Shown here: piece after piece, positions 44,968-57,990 of the stretch | Numbering within the stretch: position 1 is the stretch's first letter | Layout: the number at the start of each line of letters is the position of its first letter | NCBI GenBank assembly: GCA_028671895.1 | Contig: CM053796.1 | Span: 23,992,860 to 24,056,859 of the forward strand | Source: Oenanthe sinensis | Taxonomy: Eukaryota; Streptophyta; Magnoliopsida; Apiales; Apiaceae | Direction: 5' to 3' | Length of the DNA stretch: 64,000 bases | Program-made: the position numbers and the translations under genes | Notes under the pieces: generated by a model | The model's input: the letters and a program-made list of their open reading frames with translations, nothing else | Databases searched by the model: none | What the model was told of the DNA's origin: nothing

Positions 44968-47900
44968 GATTTCTTATGATTCTCCTTAATCACTTCATTC
45001 CTGACATGTCAACCAAGTTGGCAGATGATTGTTGTGTGCAGGCCTACAAACAACAAAGGAGGATATTCTCTGACATCAAGAGAATTGATGAAAAGAAGAG
45101 TCTACCTGCCATGCACTATCCACAAGTAATGCAGGTAAAACTCTCAACCTACAAACCTTCTATCTACAATGATTCTTTTTTTGGTGGTGACATGGTGCAG
45201 GAACAAGTACTGGAGAGTCCCCCTGCACCTACCCCAGTCACCAAATCCCCTTCAATTACACAATCTTCCAAACCAAAATCCAAAAAGAAACCAACCTCTA
45301 GTGTCTCTCAACAGACACCAGTTGTAAAGAGGAGAAAATTGGTTCAAACCAGGCTTATAGATGAGCACAGTGATGAGGAGCTCAACCCTCTAGAGAAACA
45401 AGTTGTTGAAGGTCTTTCTTTGCTAAAAGAAGGTCATGATACACTTGATTCTAACCTTCCATCCAAGTCTGTAGTCTCTGAAAAGGCTACAGACTCTGAA
45501 AAACCTAGGGAAGCACATCATGATTCTCACATTGAGTCTCCTGAGAAATCTTTTGCTCAGAAGTACAAAAGGTTAAGGAAGGCTTATTCTGCACACATAC
45601 ACAAGCCTGTTATTACTACTAACCCTGTTTTGCAGGAAACAGATGCTCCCAAGGCTCCTGCAGAGCCAGACTCTGAAATCAAGAAAACACCTGAACCAGA
45701 GTCTAATGTTGAGTCAGAGTCTAGACTGCCTTTAGACTCTGATCATGAAACATTTTGGGAAGGAATGCCATTGGATGCAGCCTCATGTCTAATTGATGAG
45801 ATCATTACTCCAAGTAATGAGGCACTGCTATTCTTATATCCTTTGGTGGAATCAGTTGAAGATCCAGGGCAATATCAGACTAAATCTCAAGTCTTGGATT
45901 TTCTTTCAACCTATGAAGCCCTAAGGAAGAGAATGGAACATGAGCTACAAATGTCTGCACAGGATGTGGTCAAAAATCTCTACAGCTACCTATTCAACTC
46001 TTCATTCCAAGTATAAGCAGCTGGGCTCATAGAAGGCAGAACAAATGAAGTTCTCAAAGCACTAGGTGTGCCAGACTCTGAACAGCAAATCACAAAGAAG
46101 CCTAAAAAGCTTAAGGTCCACAAAAGGTTGAGCATTAGAGTCTGTTGCTGAGTTGGAAACTGAGATTGAGCAACCAGTTTTTAACCATGAAGCAATTTGG
46201 GATAATGGAGTTACCTACAGGACAACCATTCAATGGATCTCTTAAATTCAACCTCTGTTAAGATAGGTGGCTGACTATCTTGTCCATAATATAGGTACAA
46301 TTGCCAACAAATACATCTATCCAACCTACCAAAGTAGACTGAATCAATTCAAGGGCACATATTTTCAAAGAGTAAGAAGGGAACTGCAGGAACTCTTCAA
46401 TCTCACAGATGCCCAGGCAATCAATGCAATCCATCTCAGGGCCTTTCATTACAAGTTGGATGCATTTATTCTTGAAGAACAACAGGAGGTAGCAGGTGAT
46501 GCAAGGCAGTTGGAGATTGGGACTAGTGCACCAGTGGTGACTAGTGATAAAGATGCTCAGTCTGCCTCACCCACACAAGAACCACCTAGTTAGAGGTTGG
46601 GTGATAGTGGGGCAGGGGAGTATGCTGTCGGGCCCTCCTTGACAACTCATCAAAGAGCTGATGAGAACCCCAGTGATATGGGAGGACAGACTCTGATGGA
46701 TGCTCATGAAGTAATTTCCCAATCTATTCTATCAGAGTCTATCTACCTTGAGGGGGAGTCTCATGCACAAACAGTCAAAGATGGTAACACTCAGACTCTG
46801 ACTTCTAATGAAGTCATACTGAAGCAGTCAGAGTCTAGAGTAGACCCTGAGACTGGAATACTGGAGCCAACAGACTCTGAAAAGAGAGAAGATGTTAGTA
46901 AGGGTTCAGAATCTGTTCATGCTCACCCCTTGGTGGAAACCCCTAGCCTTCAGAAATTTGAAGGGGTTCCCCTCCATCAAGGTGGTTCAGGTATTGAAGC
47001 ACCATTATTATCTCTCAACCCCTCTTCTGTAGGTTTATTGAGTGCACCCTCCACATTGAGTGACAAAATATTTGAGAGGCTGGCACTGGACCAGGCAAAA
47101 GGAGAGGTAGAAAAGGCTGTAGAGAGCCTGAGTGAGATTGAGAAAGTGGGTGCCCAACCCCACTGTGAGCCTGAGAGATTAGGGTATACTGAACCTAGCT
47201 TTACTTATTGGGATCAAGATTTTCTAAAGAGTTGGTCCAATGAGTTGGAGCAGGGGATGGATGACAATTCACTATGTCTGATTGTGCAGATTGGCAAACA
47301 GGAGGAGGCTCTTGCTGCTCAGAAATCATTTACACAGAGACCACATCTTCATCTGGTGGATTCTCTAGTAAGGAGAGCAGATAGGGTCATGGAGGCTTTG
47401 GTGGATAATCCTGTAATTATAACTGAGCTTGCATATTCGAAGTCAGAAGAACCACTCTTAATCATGCCTATAAGGGCTAGACTTCCAGAGTCTACAGTCT
47501 CTCATCACTCTCAAGAGGAGTCAGGGTCTATAGTCCCGTTTGCAGTTTCGGAGTCTACACCACCACCAGGGTCTACACTTCCATTCACAAAGCTAGAGCC
47601 TGTTGCTGAGGAGTGCACTTCTGAAGATGATGATCACGTTACTCCTTCTTTTATCTATTTTGATCAGGTGTTTCCTCAGTCTTGGGAGTCTGCACAGCTA
47701 AGAGGCATCAATGATAAAGATTCTTTTGAGTGTATTTTGGATATTCATCATTCTGAGAGACTTAAAGCTTTTCAGAAAAAATCCTTTCAACAGGAACATG
47801 GTTACTATCCTGGTGAAGAAGATCAAGTCTTAGATGGAGCTGTTAAAGCTGAGTTACCTGATGTTACTGCTCAATTATCCAGTGTGGTCCAGGACATTTC

Positions 47901-49245
47901 TCATATTAAGATCAAGCTCACTGGTGTTGATAATACAACTTCTCTGCTCAATACAAGTTTTGACAGAATTCACTCCCTTCAATTATCCAAAGAAGTAGCT
48001 TTTAAAGATGCTCTAGCTGCTATCACTACAACTCAAGCCTATCTTCAAACTACAGTTTCTGATTTGACCACCAAGGTTGATTCAGTTATTGCAGCCCAGG
48101 CAAATATCTCCACTGTTCTTGAGCAGATTCTTTTGACTGTCACCAGTAATGATGATGTCAAAAAGGGGGAGAAGGAGAAGCAAGGTGAGTCCTCCAGGAG
48201 ACATAAGGATGAGGGATGCAAGGATACATCAAGAGGAGTTAAAAGGAGGAGAGATAGGGGAGTTAAAAGGAGTCGAGATGGTGATGATGGTGATAGTTCT
48301 CATGGTCCTAGGGGTCTTGATGATGTGCAACAAAAGCAATCTGGAGTCGCAAGAACTCAAACACATCAGTCAGGGACTAGACATGGGAAATCAGAGTCTA
48401 AGTCAGACTCTGATAAGCAAAGAAAGAAATCAGACTCTGATCAAACTCAAGAACCTTCATACTGGAAGTGCAGTCAATCAAATCTGCAACTTAGAGCTAA
48501 AGAGAAGATAGGTCTTGGAGGATTTGAAGAATCTGACATTGACAGAACATCTACTCTAACCAGAGATCCTCAATCCTTGACAGATAGGCAGTTTGAGAAG
48601 ATCACTCAGAAGCACTTAAATAAAGTGGTGTCTGCTCAAATTGTTTATAATGTTTTTGAAACAAAGATACAAGGAGGTCAGGGAGGTACAGAAAAGGTGA
48701 AAAATGAGATGCTGGTTTACTTCTTAGAAGGTGGAAGTGTAAGATGGATTAGTCAGTCAAATTTTATCTTTTTCAAACAGGCTGAGGAACTACAGTATAT
48801 TAGATTCCTACTTCAAATTGCTTATGAAGTTAACAAGAGAAAAGAAGCTGTCACACACAAATGGTTCAAGGAGATTGATAGGAAGCTGATTTTGCACAGA
48901 CAGGCAAATCGACAAATGGGCAAATTTTCTTTAAAATATGTTGATACTGAGGGAAATGATCAAGTCATGCCATTGGAAGAAAAACAGATTAAATTTCAAG
49001 AAGGTGTGGGTCATTACTTTGGGTTTCAGCCTATGAGTGGGAAAGTTAGTGTTCTGATGTTGAAGGACTTAAAAGATCAAGAAAGCAGTGCAAATGATCT
49101 TAGAGCAGCTTATTGTCAAATTAAATGCTCAAGTGAAGAAATGAAGAAATTGAAGAAATTTGTTGGTGAGGCTCTAGCAATTGTGGAGGAAAATATGCTG
49201 AATTCATTTTTGAAGAATAATCCAGCCTTTGAGAAGATTAAATAA
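44968..49245 (+). pseudogene. E1 envelope-position ORF, main part, with several stops
   Basis: The frame resumes from 26,308 and runs to TAA 46014-46016. It continues with a stop and frameshift through 46,017-46,266, then a frame at 46,267 broken by a single TAG (46591-46593), and finally 882 codons to 49245. The middle is rich in Ser/Glu/Pro with many SES/ESES patches encoded by cagagtct words. Around 47,850-48,150 is a coiled-coil-like stretch (VTAQLSSVVQDISHIKIKL). A basic linker follows, then a C-terminal domain (QFEKITQKHLNKVV, RWISQSNF, FSLKYVD). It matches the E5 fragments on the minus strand. No membrane segment is seen and the function is unknown. Confidence 0.8.
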
Positions 49246-49356
49246 GAAGTAATTCTTTTTCCTTTATAATTCTTTTATACTGTTTTAGATTAATAGTTTT
49301 ATTCTTTAGTTTTGACATCATCAAACCTTGATTTATGCTTACATTTTATAAAGCAT

Positions 49357-49370
49357 AAATAGTGGGAGAT
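49357..49370 (+). other. E1 polypurine tract
   Basis: aaatagtgggagat directly before the 3' LTR start TGTTAGG; equivalent tract is present in E5. Confidence 0.85.
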
Positions 49371-50133
49371 TGTTAGGAATATATTTATTTGATGATGTAC
49401 AAAATACTAGAACAGGGTCTAGATTAGTTTATCTGTAATAAGTCTTTCTAATCTCTGAAATGTATAATCAGAGTCTAGATAGTCAACATTCATGTTATTT
49501 GTACTTAGAAGAATTTTTGTAGAAAGTGAAACCAGAGTCTGCATGAAGATCAGAGTTTGGAAGGTGATCAGAGTCTATAGACTATCAGAGTCTATGATCT
49601 ATCAGAGTCTACATGTGATCAGAGTCTGAAGATCATCAGAGTCTGAAGATTTCAGAGTCTATACAGTTGAGGATAAATTTGGAATAAAGTCACAGGAATG
49701 GAAAGTCTTCGAAGATCAAGATAAATATATTGCAGATATGCTATGGGAAAGAAAGAGAATTCTAGAAGGAAACTGTCAGTTAATAATTAGGGATTTTATT
49801 CCTATTATAATTTTACTTTCTGTTATTAGTTGATAGGCAACTCTCTATATAAACTCTATGTAACCTAATTGTAAAAGTGTGAAAAGTCGAAGCATAATTG
49901 TCTGAGTGAAATTTTATGAGAGCATAGAGATAGAGAGAGTTGCTGTGATAAACACAGAGAAGCTGCTAGGGTTTGTGTACACCCTAGGAGAGTTTTGTAT
50001 TCACAAATCAATAATACAAAATAGTACTTATTCATATTTTTGTGTTTGAGTTTGTTCTTAATTTGATTTTAAATCAGGCAGATAAGACATACAAGTATTC
50101 AACCCCCTTTCTACTTGTACAACTGGGAAAACA
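49371..50133 (+). repeat. E1 3' LTR
   Basis: Matches 18767-19530 throughout with about 2% scattered differences, mostly transitions. Ends GGGAAAACA, then agagc, the resumed E0 primer-binding site. Confidence 0.93.
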
Positions 50134-51889
50134 AGAGCTACTTGCGAAACATTTTAATTCGGTTATGTGTTTAATAGTTTTCGATATGTAAGCATGTATG
50201 CGATCTATCATGATTTTGTATTGATACAATATGTATATGTTTTTATATATTATGAATATATGATATTCATGTGATGTATAATCATGTGATGATTGTGTGT
50301 ATTGATGTATGTATATGATACATGTTTGTTCTTATTATGGGAATCGTATTCGATACGAATTCTGAAACGGCTGACGTAGATTTTCTGAAATATGTGTCTG
50401 TTGTCCGATTTTCGCAAACGATATGTGTTTTCTGACTGGAATCGGGTCACTGAGCAATACTGACTAAGTCAACTCTGCGTCTGTAAGCCATTGGATGTCG
50501 TTGCAGGCCCGAAAACGGTGATTTATTATTTTTTGAAAATTATTTGATTTTCTAAAATTTTGAGTATATGTATATATATTTTATGAATATATGATATTCA
50601 TGTGATGTATAATCATGTGATGATTGTATGTATCACTGTGTATTTATATATGATATATTCTGGTTCTTGTTATGGGGATTATATATGATACAATTTCTGA
50701 AACACCGTTAAATTTGGTGAAATCTGATTGCCGTATTCGATTTTCGCAAACGATATGTGTTTTTTTGACTAGAATCGGGCCAATGAACAAAACTGATAGC
50801 TATTCTATCATCGACGGGTCTGTAAGGCGTTTGACGTCATTAAGGGCTTCGAAACAGCGATTTATTGTCTTCAGAAATCTATTTTTTAATTTTCTGAAAT
50901 TTTGAAATTTGTTATATATGATTATATGATATGTTTATATAATATGAGATATATTATATGTGTTATGTGATAGCATTGTGGATCGTTATGGCCTAAAGAC
51001 CCATAGTATAGTAGTTTTGATTTATGGTTTTGGTTTCTAAATACGACTTGCATGTCGTTTATTCATTGTAATTTAATTATCTCGAATGTAACTCGAGTTG
51101 TTCTTGTAATTTCATTAGAATAGTTTTATTTTTATTATTCAATGTAATTATCAATGAAGACTTGCAAGCAAGGAGGCGATCCAAAAGGGGATGATGGAGC
51201 AATGAAGAAAGAAGACATGTAATAGATAATATTTTAAAACCACCATAGACTGACCTTGATATTTCCATTAGCTTGAAAAGATCACATATGATGGGGTCAT
51301 AACCAAACACGTTTAATTTACACACATTACATATATGTATATGATTGCATGTATTGGTATGTATGCGTAGATATAATCGAGATGCATGCTTAATATTGAT
51401 TAATCATGTATGTATTAGATACGACACCCATGCCATGTTTGCTTAATAAAGATAAAATCTGTAACGATTCAAGATTTTAAAATTGAACAAACGATCATGA
51501 GATTCTTGTGTTTATGAAACACGGTATTAAATATGAATTTTCTTTTTCTGATATGGGGAGATTTTGTCAAAAGCAGATTATTAGTTTAATTCGTAAAGAA
51601 GTTGGGTTTTAAGTGAGACCTCTTGTGACTTCTCCGACGACCTGGAAATCAATCCATTGACAAATATTGAAATCAATTATTTGATCAAGGAAAAATTGAG
51701 AATCTCTTTATGATGGGATCATGATCGTTCATATAAACAATAAAAATCCCTAAATACATATTAAGTTAATCGGATGCCTTTCAATGTTTAATACTCGTTA
51801 AGATCTAGATTGAGAAGGAGTGGGTTTGCCAAAGCAAGGTGCTTTTATCAATCATGGGAAGGCGTGATAAGTAAGTGTACTTAGTTTGT
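50134..51889 (+). other. E0 untranslated leader with a 331-bp tandem duplication
   Basis: Leader of E0 after its primer site. Two copies of a roughly 330-bp unit start near 50,231 and 50,562. Both contain tatgaatatatgatattcat, gattttcgcaaacgatatgt and a closing gatttatt. They are diverged (perhaps 75-80% alike by eye). The remainder to 51,889 has no supported ORF. Confidence 0.65.
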
Positions 51890-53661
51890 TGATGAAGGAA
51901 TTTATGCACCAGCGGAAGCATTGAATAACATTTATTTGCATATATTCGTATGTATACACACATATAGATACAAAACTATTTTATAAATTGAAGAATACCT
52001 CGATTGCTTTCCGGCAACAGCTAGAGAAGATCTTGTTCTTCAATCCTTGCAATCACCCCTCAAGTGTGGAGTGCTCTAAAGATATCCACCAAGACTCAAA
52101 CTAAAAGATAAAGAAGGAGGCTAAAGAGGAAATTAGGGTTGCCTCCCTTTTAAAATATTTCTCACAAATATTAGGGTTACAGTATTAGGGTTTATAATCC
52201 TATATTTATAGGCAAATATCTCAGCTGAGATATTTTCTATAAATATCTTATTATTAATTCTCTTTTTAATTAATTAATCTTATTAATTAATTAGTTAATG
52301 ATTAAAACTCTTTTAATCATTAATTCCTTTTTCGAAACTCTTTTAGAAAATTATTCTCTCTTCATATTTAATTACTTTAATTAAATATTTAATTAATAAT
52401 ATTAAGATCTTATCTTAAATAATTTATAATCAATTAAATCTCATTTAATTAATTTATAAAATTTGCTAAGTAATTATTTATTTCATAAATAAATAATGAC
52501 TAGCTATTATTAATTATTCCTTCATCTATAATTTAATCTCTTTTATGGTGTGACTCTTTAGGTTCAATATTAAGCCGGTAGTAGAAATAAATAATAATAA
52601 ACATTTTATTTATTATTTATATGAATTCTATTAATTCATTAAATATAATTAATCTGATTAATTATATTTATTCTACATCGTGAGTGATGCTTCTCAACAT
52701 ATCGCGACTATCCAGATAATACGAAATCATTGCTTAAAATACTTAGAACCTGTCAATAATTAGTTACCGTACAATTAATTCCTTCTACCATTCAATATCC
52801 CGATTAAATACAAGGCATGGAACTCGTGTCAAGCCTATCTAATTTAATCATATGATTTCTTATTCATAATGCAAAGTTCTTTTTAATGCAAATTAGAAAC
52901 TCTTTATAATTTCATTCACTCTGGCCAGAGATTCCTGAACTTGCATATCTAAGAATAACATAGGATATTCACTTCCTTTACTGGAAGGGGCAGATCCTTT
53001 ATTGATCTGTTAACTATCTCCATACACAACTCACTATGCCCAGAATGGACCTAATGAATGTCCTAGAGACTAAGGACTAAACCAAAGCATAAATCATTGT
53101 GTACGAGATTACTCTAACGATCTCAAGTCTAAGGATACTTGTACAACTATTTACTTAATAAACAACTATCGACACGTGAGTAAACTCCATTAGTTGTTCT
53201 ACTTATCGAGTCATGTTCAGTGAACTTATTCCTTAATAAGCACCTACATACTAGATATAGTGTCACCACACAAATGTCTATGAGAACAAACATCCTCCTA
53301 AGAGAGCTAACATAGTATGTACTGATCTTTACGGATTTACCAATTTCTAATTAGTTATCCTATGATCAGGAACTGTTTAAGTCTAAAGCTATTATCTTCT
53401 AGATCTCATTATTACAATCTCATTATAATTCTAGAAGCTTTGCTCTAAACTATGGAACATCTTATTTAATACACTTCAAATAGATTAATCCCGTAACATA
53501 ACAAATAAATACTTTATTATTATCAAATGAAATTAAATAAGAGTAGCAGAAAGTTTTTCCTAACTCATCATACATGATTGGTTTTAGGTCAAACACTTTC
53601 AGTTGAAACATTGGGTCTAACTTAACTAAATCATCACAATAGGATTGTGGGTTTAGAGGCA
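51890..53661 (-). mobile_element. Probable solo LTR in the E0 leader, minus orientation
   Basis: Left end tgatgaaggaat, right end gtttagaggca, i.e. TG...CA on both strands. On the minus strand there is a TATA box TATAAATA at 52210-52203, followed by R-U5-like sequence ending GCATAAATTCCTTCATCA. This terminus resembles the E0 LTR end (CCTTCA), so a related copia family is likely. No primer site or polypurine tract adjoins it. A convincing target duplication was not found (ttagtttg on the left, tagagtttg on the right), so the exact borders are uncertain. Confidence 0.5.
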
Positions 53662-53993
53662 TAGAGTTTGGTGAGATTTATTGGATAAATGTGTACAAAG
53701 GGTTGTTCCACCAAACTTTCCAAGAGTTATATTTGATATAATCGACAAATGTTGTCTACCTAAATAGTCATGTTTTGAGTGTATTAGCCAACGCTATCTT
53801 AAAACATGGATGAAATATGGATCTTGGCTCACTAGAAAGATTTAAAGAAATGTTTTCCGAATTAATAGTTAGGGCTATTAGTTTGATAAAAATAGTGGGA
53901 GATATATGGTGATATACCATAATCACTTAAACATAATTAATATTAAATTTGTAATCCAGTTTATTTTATACACTTTAATATTGTAGATATCGA
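53662..53993 (+). other. Remainder of E0 leader before gag
   Basis: Non-coding, AT-rich. A purine tract aaatagtgggagat occurs at about 53,890, identical to the E1 polypurine tract, but no LTR start follows it. It may be a remnant of another insertion. Confidence 0.4.
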
Positions 53994-54835
53994 ATGATAA
54001 ACACAAATAACTTCTCTATGCGATCAGTTCTTGAGAGGGACAAGTTGACGAGAATATATTTCCTTGACTGTCATAGGAGCTTGAGGATCGTCCTCGGACA
54101 CCACGATGTTAGTCAAATCTCTTCCCCTACTCTTAAAGTTGAGAATGTAACATGTGCAAATCATAGTACTTATTGGAAGCAAATTGATGTTGCGAATGAT
54201 GTTTCATGTCTCATGCTCGCAAATATGTGTGCTGAGCTTAAGAAGCAACATGAGCATATAGATGCTTATAAGACGATTGAGCACAAGATATATTTAAAAA
54301 TGAAAGGGAACTATACACTTACAAGTAGGGAGAGTGAGACCCGGTTACACCACATGTTCTAAAGATTGTAGGGTATAATGAGTACCTTTGAGATTTTGGG
54401 TTTTCAGATTGGTCTGGAGACTTAGTTAGATTTGATCTTACAATCTTTGGACAAATATTATTCTTAGTTTGTTATGAACAATAAAATGAATAAGATTGGT
54501 AAAACACCCATTGAGTTGCTAAGCATGTTGAGAACTGCTGAAAGCAATATGATAAATGCATGAACTACTACTATATTGATGGTAAACATAGGGAATGCAA
54601 AAGGAAAAGGAAAATGGAAAGGCACGGAGAAGATTTGATCTAGTTCCGTTGTTAAACCAAAGTCCAATCCCTAAAACAGACTCTAAAGTCTGAATGAGGT
54701 GTTGATAAAGAAGACGATTGTCGCTTCTCTGGAAAATTGGGAGACTGGAAATTAAACTGTCATGCTTATTTGGAAGATCTGAAAAAGATGATCAATAAGG
54801 GTCAAGCTTCAGGTATCGGGTTGGAATTGGAGTAA
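53994..54835 (+). pseudogene. E0 gag remnant
   Basis: The frame 53994-54362 encodes a copia Gag start (FSMRSVLERDKLTRIYFLD, then LRIVL). Later fragments in other frames include GKTPIELLSMLRTAESNM, a Lys/Gly-rich stretch, and a degenerate zinc knuckle (CRFSGKLGDWKLNC) that has lost its second Cys and its His. The knuckle is followed by AYLEDLKK, typical of this Gag group. Multiple stops and frameshifts show it is dead. Confidence 0.75.
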
Positions 54836-56518
54836 AAGTAGTTGCTCTGGTTAGAGGAACTCGTTACTTAACTTTTAGCCTATAAGGAAAATTTAGAACT
54901 TGATAATTGTTATAACGTGCTTGCAATTGGCAGAGACATTATTTCAGTTTCTTGTTTGGACAAGAAAGACTTTTTCATTTTAATTAAATAACAATAGTTG
55001 TTTATTCTATTTTGATGATGAGGCTTATAATGTTGCACAACTAATTAACAATTTATATGTTCTAAAGTGACTCAAATCAAATATTACCTTTGACACTGTT
55101 GTTGAGGCCATATTAATGAGAAACGCATTTCCAGAATACGTAAGGATGCATTCATGGATAAGTTTGATTATGAATTATACAAAAGGATGCGAATCTTGGT
55201 TTATTTGGCAAAATGACTAAAGCTCCTTTTACCGGACATGGTGAAGGGGTCATTGAACGGGTATGACTTATACATAATGATGTATGTGGTCATATGTGTA
55301 CGATGACAAAAGGTAGATTTTATTAACTTTATAAAATTTACTAATTATTTTAGTAGATACGGATATATGTATCTTTTGAATAACTAATCCGAATCATTTG
55401 AAAAGTTCAAAGACTATGAAGATGAAGTAGAAAATATCAAAGAAAAGTTTTTTTTGATAGGAGGGATCACACCTTGTTGGACATGGTGCGATCAAAGTTG
55501 AGTCAAGGAATCTTCCAATTCGTTTATGCAGTTGCACCCTGGAAATGGCTCCACATACACTTAACCGTGTTCCTACTAAAACGGTTCAAAAGACTCCTTA
55601 TGAGATATGGACTGAGAAACGTCACAACATGTCATTTATGAAAATTTAGGGATGTGAAGCGTTTATGAAACGTCTAATCTCTGACAAGCTAGGACCAAAA
55701 TCATACAAATGTAATTTTGTGGGATACCCAACTGAAACAAGGGGTTATTCTTTCTATAATCCTTCTGAGAACAAAGTGTTTGTTGCTTGAACTGCTATGT
55801 TCTTTGAGAGAGATGCTCTCTAAGAAAGATAGTGGGAGGATAATACATCTCGATGAAGTTTGAGACCCACATGATAACATTGAACTAATGGAGGAACCTA
55901 AGCAGAATGTACAAGAAAACAATACTGCTCAAGAAACACAGGTTGTTCGTAGGTCTGGTAGAATTCACCATGAGCCCGGGAGATATTATGGATTTCTCTT
56001 GACTCAAGATGGTGATGTGATGCTTGTGGATGAAGATTAGCCTCTCACCTACCAAGACGTTATGAACACTGCAGATTCTAAGAGATGGAACATTTATTTT
56101 CATGAAACAGTAAAAAAGAGTTTGACTTTATTCAGAATGAAGATGAAACTTGTGTTTACAAGAAGTTTAGTGGGAGCCATGTGGCATTCCTAGTATTATA
56201 TGTTGATGATATATTACTAATAGGGAATGACATTCCTTCTCTACAAACTGTGAAGACTTGGTTGAGAAATAATTTCTCAATGAAAGACTTAGGCGATGCG
56301 ACCTTTATATTAGGGATCATGATCTATAGAGATAGATAAAGGAGATTGACCGGCCTAAGTTAGAGTACATACATTGACAAAATTTTACATCGATTTTGAA
56401 TGCAAAAAGACTAAAATGGATATGTCCCAATGTCTCATAGGATAGTGATCTCAAAATAAAATTTGTCCTAAATCATTGGATGATAAGGACCGCATGAGTA
56501 AAGTTCCATATGCGTCAG
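54836..56518 (+). pseudogene. E0 pol remnant with internal RT deletion, cut by E4
   Basis: Fragments in several frames follow copia order: a pre-integrase piece (DIISVSCLDKKDF, NLYVLK), integrase scraps, and the end of the integrase core (TPYEIWTEK, GCEAFMKRLISDKLGPKS, FVGYPTETRGYSFYNP). The linker has RRSGRIHHEPGRYYGFL. Then, after a deletion near 56,105 that removes most of the RT fingers and palm, come CVYKKFSG and YVDD (56199-56210) with LGDATFILGI. RNase H is reached only up to MSKVPYAS, where E4 begins at 56,519. Dense stops show age. Confidence 0.8.
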
Positions 56519-57976
56519 TGTTGGGTCCCGGAGATCGTAGAGGGGGGGGGGGTGAATACGATTCCCAAATTAAAATTATGACTATTAATTATTTTTGGGA
56601 CAACATAAAAATTACTTTGGTTCAAACCCAGGTACTGTTCATCATCTTCTTCAACCTCAAGAAAATCATTAAAATAACCAAGATAATGAACGGTAAATCA
56701 TCCAAAACACACAACACAACAAGATCCAAGAATATAACTTTATATTCATTGAAGTGGGGTAGATGCTACAAACAAGTTCAAGAACATAAGCTCAAGAACA
56801 CAACAAAGAAGTGATTTTTGTCTCCTCTAAAACTATTACATTTTGTAGATCTAGGAGACAAAAATCAACCCTATCTTCTAAACAAGATTTAACAAGTGTT
56901 TACAATAGAAAGATAGAGGAGTGGTGTAGATAAAGAAAATCATGGCTCCAAAATATATTCAAGATCTAGTTCGGCCATGGGGGAGAGAATAATTTTTCTC
57001 TCTCCCCCCTTTTCTTCTCCTGCACCCACACTTCTTGAAAAACAAGTATGGAAGACTTTTATTCAAAGTGAAAAAGGTTACTTTTTCACTTTTTATCCTT
57101 TTGCTCATGTCCACCCAAATCTTATCTTCAAAGTCATGTGCCAAGCATGCCTTTGGAAATATTTAATGTAAAAGTAATATTTAATAAATATATAAAATAT
57201 AAATAAAGAATATCTTTATTTATAAAATATATAAATAATTAAATAAATACTTTATTTAATTAAATTAAATATTTCCATTCCACTCTTCAATTTGTGTAGA
57301 CTTCCTTATCCAAATACTTGGCCCCGTATACGTGACTCCACCACGTCCAAGTATTTGGCCTTCTAATCTGTGAAGCTTTAGTAAGATCAAATCAGGTTGT
57401 GCCGTCTGTCTCTTATCCATTAGGCTGACATTTCTCCAACACTGATTTACCACCTTTGTTGATCCTCCACATGACTCAAGAAAACCAACAACTTTAGAAT
57501 GATTAAAACCATATTAACCGACGAGAGCTTGCCTCCAATGTCCTGACACTTGATACAACGGTCTGGTTCATAAGTGACTAGTCTTGATAGGGGCTCTTGA
57601 TTCCGAACATGATTCCACATTCTTCTTTGCAAACCTTACTTGTAGCTTCGATTGTAATGCACTAAAATCTTCATAGACTAAGACAATCTTCTATAGCTTC
57701 CACATCCTTGAATAGATGTCAATATCTTTTATTCTCCACTGAGGCCTGAACATGTTAATGAACTTCTTCCAGTGAGCTTCAAGTCTGTAGATGATCCTTT
57801 GATACTTTGTCTTAACTGAACTCTGTGATCCAAGATTTCTGTGCACCTGCATATTATTACATGTCCTGTTCTATTGGTGAGTTATCATCAACCATTACAT
57901 AGAGATTACATTTAGCATTCTTAGTACACATGAAAGTGCAGTGAGTTACTTCCCTTCACTCCTATCTCCCCTTTCA
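56519..57976 (-). mobile_element. E4: 3' LTR of a SIRE-type element, minus orientation
   Basis: The left edge tgttgggtcccgg, followed by a G run and gtgaatacga, is the reverse complement of the C-rich LTR terminus seen in E2. The right edge ctttca abuts a polypurine tract. Internal landmarks shared with E2 and E6 are ggttcataagtgactag with tgtcctgacacttgat (57,538-57,585) and actgaggcctgaacatg (about 57,738). About 1,458 bases. The 5-bp flank gtcag (56514-56518) is one copy of the expected target duplication; the other lies outside the window or is lost. Confidence 0.75.
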
Positions 57977-57990
57977 ATCTCCCCCTATTT
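57977..57990 (-). other. E4 polypurine tract
   Basis: Plus strand atctccccctattt; minus strand AAATAGGGGGAGAT, identical to the E2 and E6 tracts and next to the LTR border. Confidence 0.75.

Larger units (their letters stand above)
18767..50133 (+). mobile_element. E1: SIRE/Maximus-type Ty1/copia retrotransposon, complete ends, carrying E2
   Basis: Both LTRs (18767-19530 and 49371-50133) begin TGTTAGG and end AAAACA. Between them are a primer site, gag, protease-integrase-RT-RNase H, an envelope-position ORF and a polypurine tract, the order of copia elements of the SIRE lineage. By eye the two LTRs differ at roughly 16-18 positions (about 2%), so E1 is clearly older than E2. The element without E2 would be about 12.7 kb. 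Frameshifts in gag, a small deletion in pol and several stops in the last ORF make it non-autonomous today. Flanks agagt/agagc suggest the target duplication. Confidence 0.9.
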
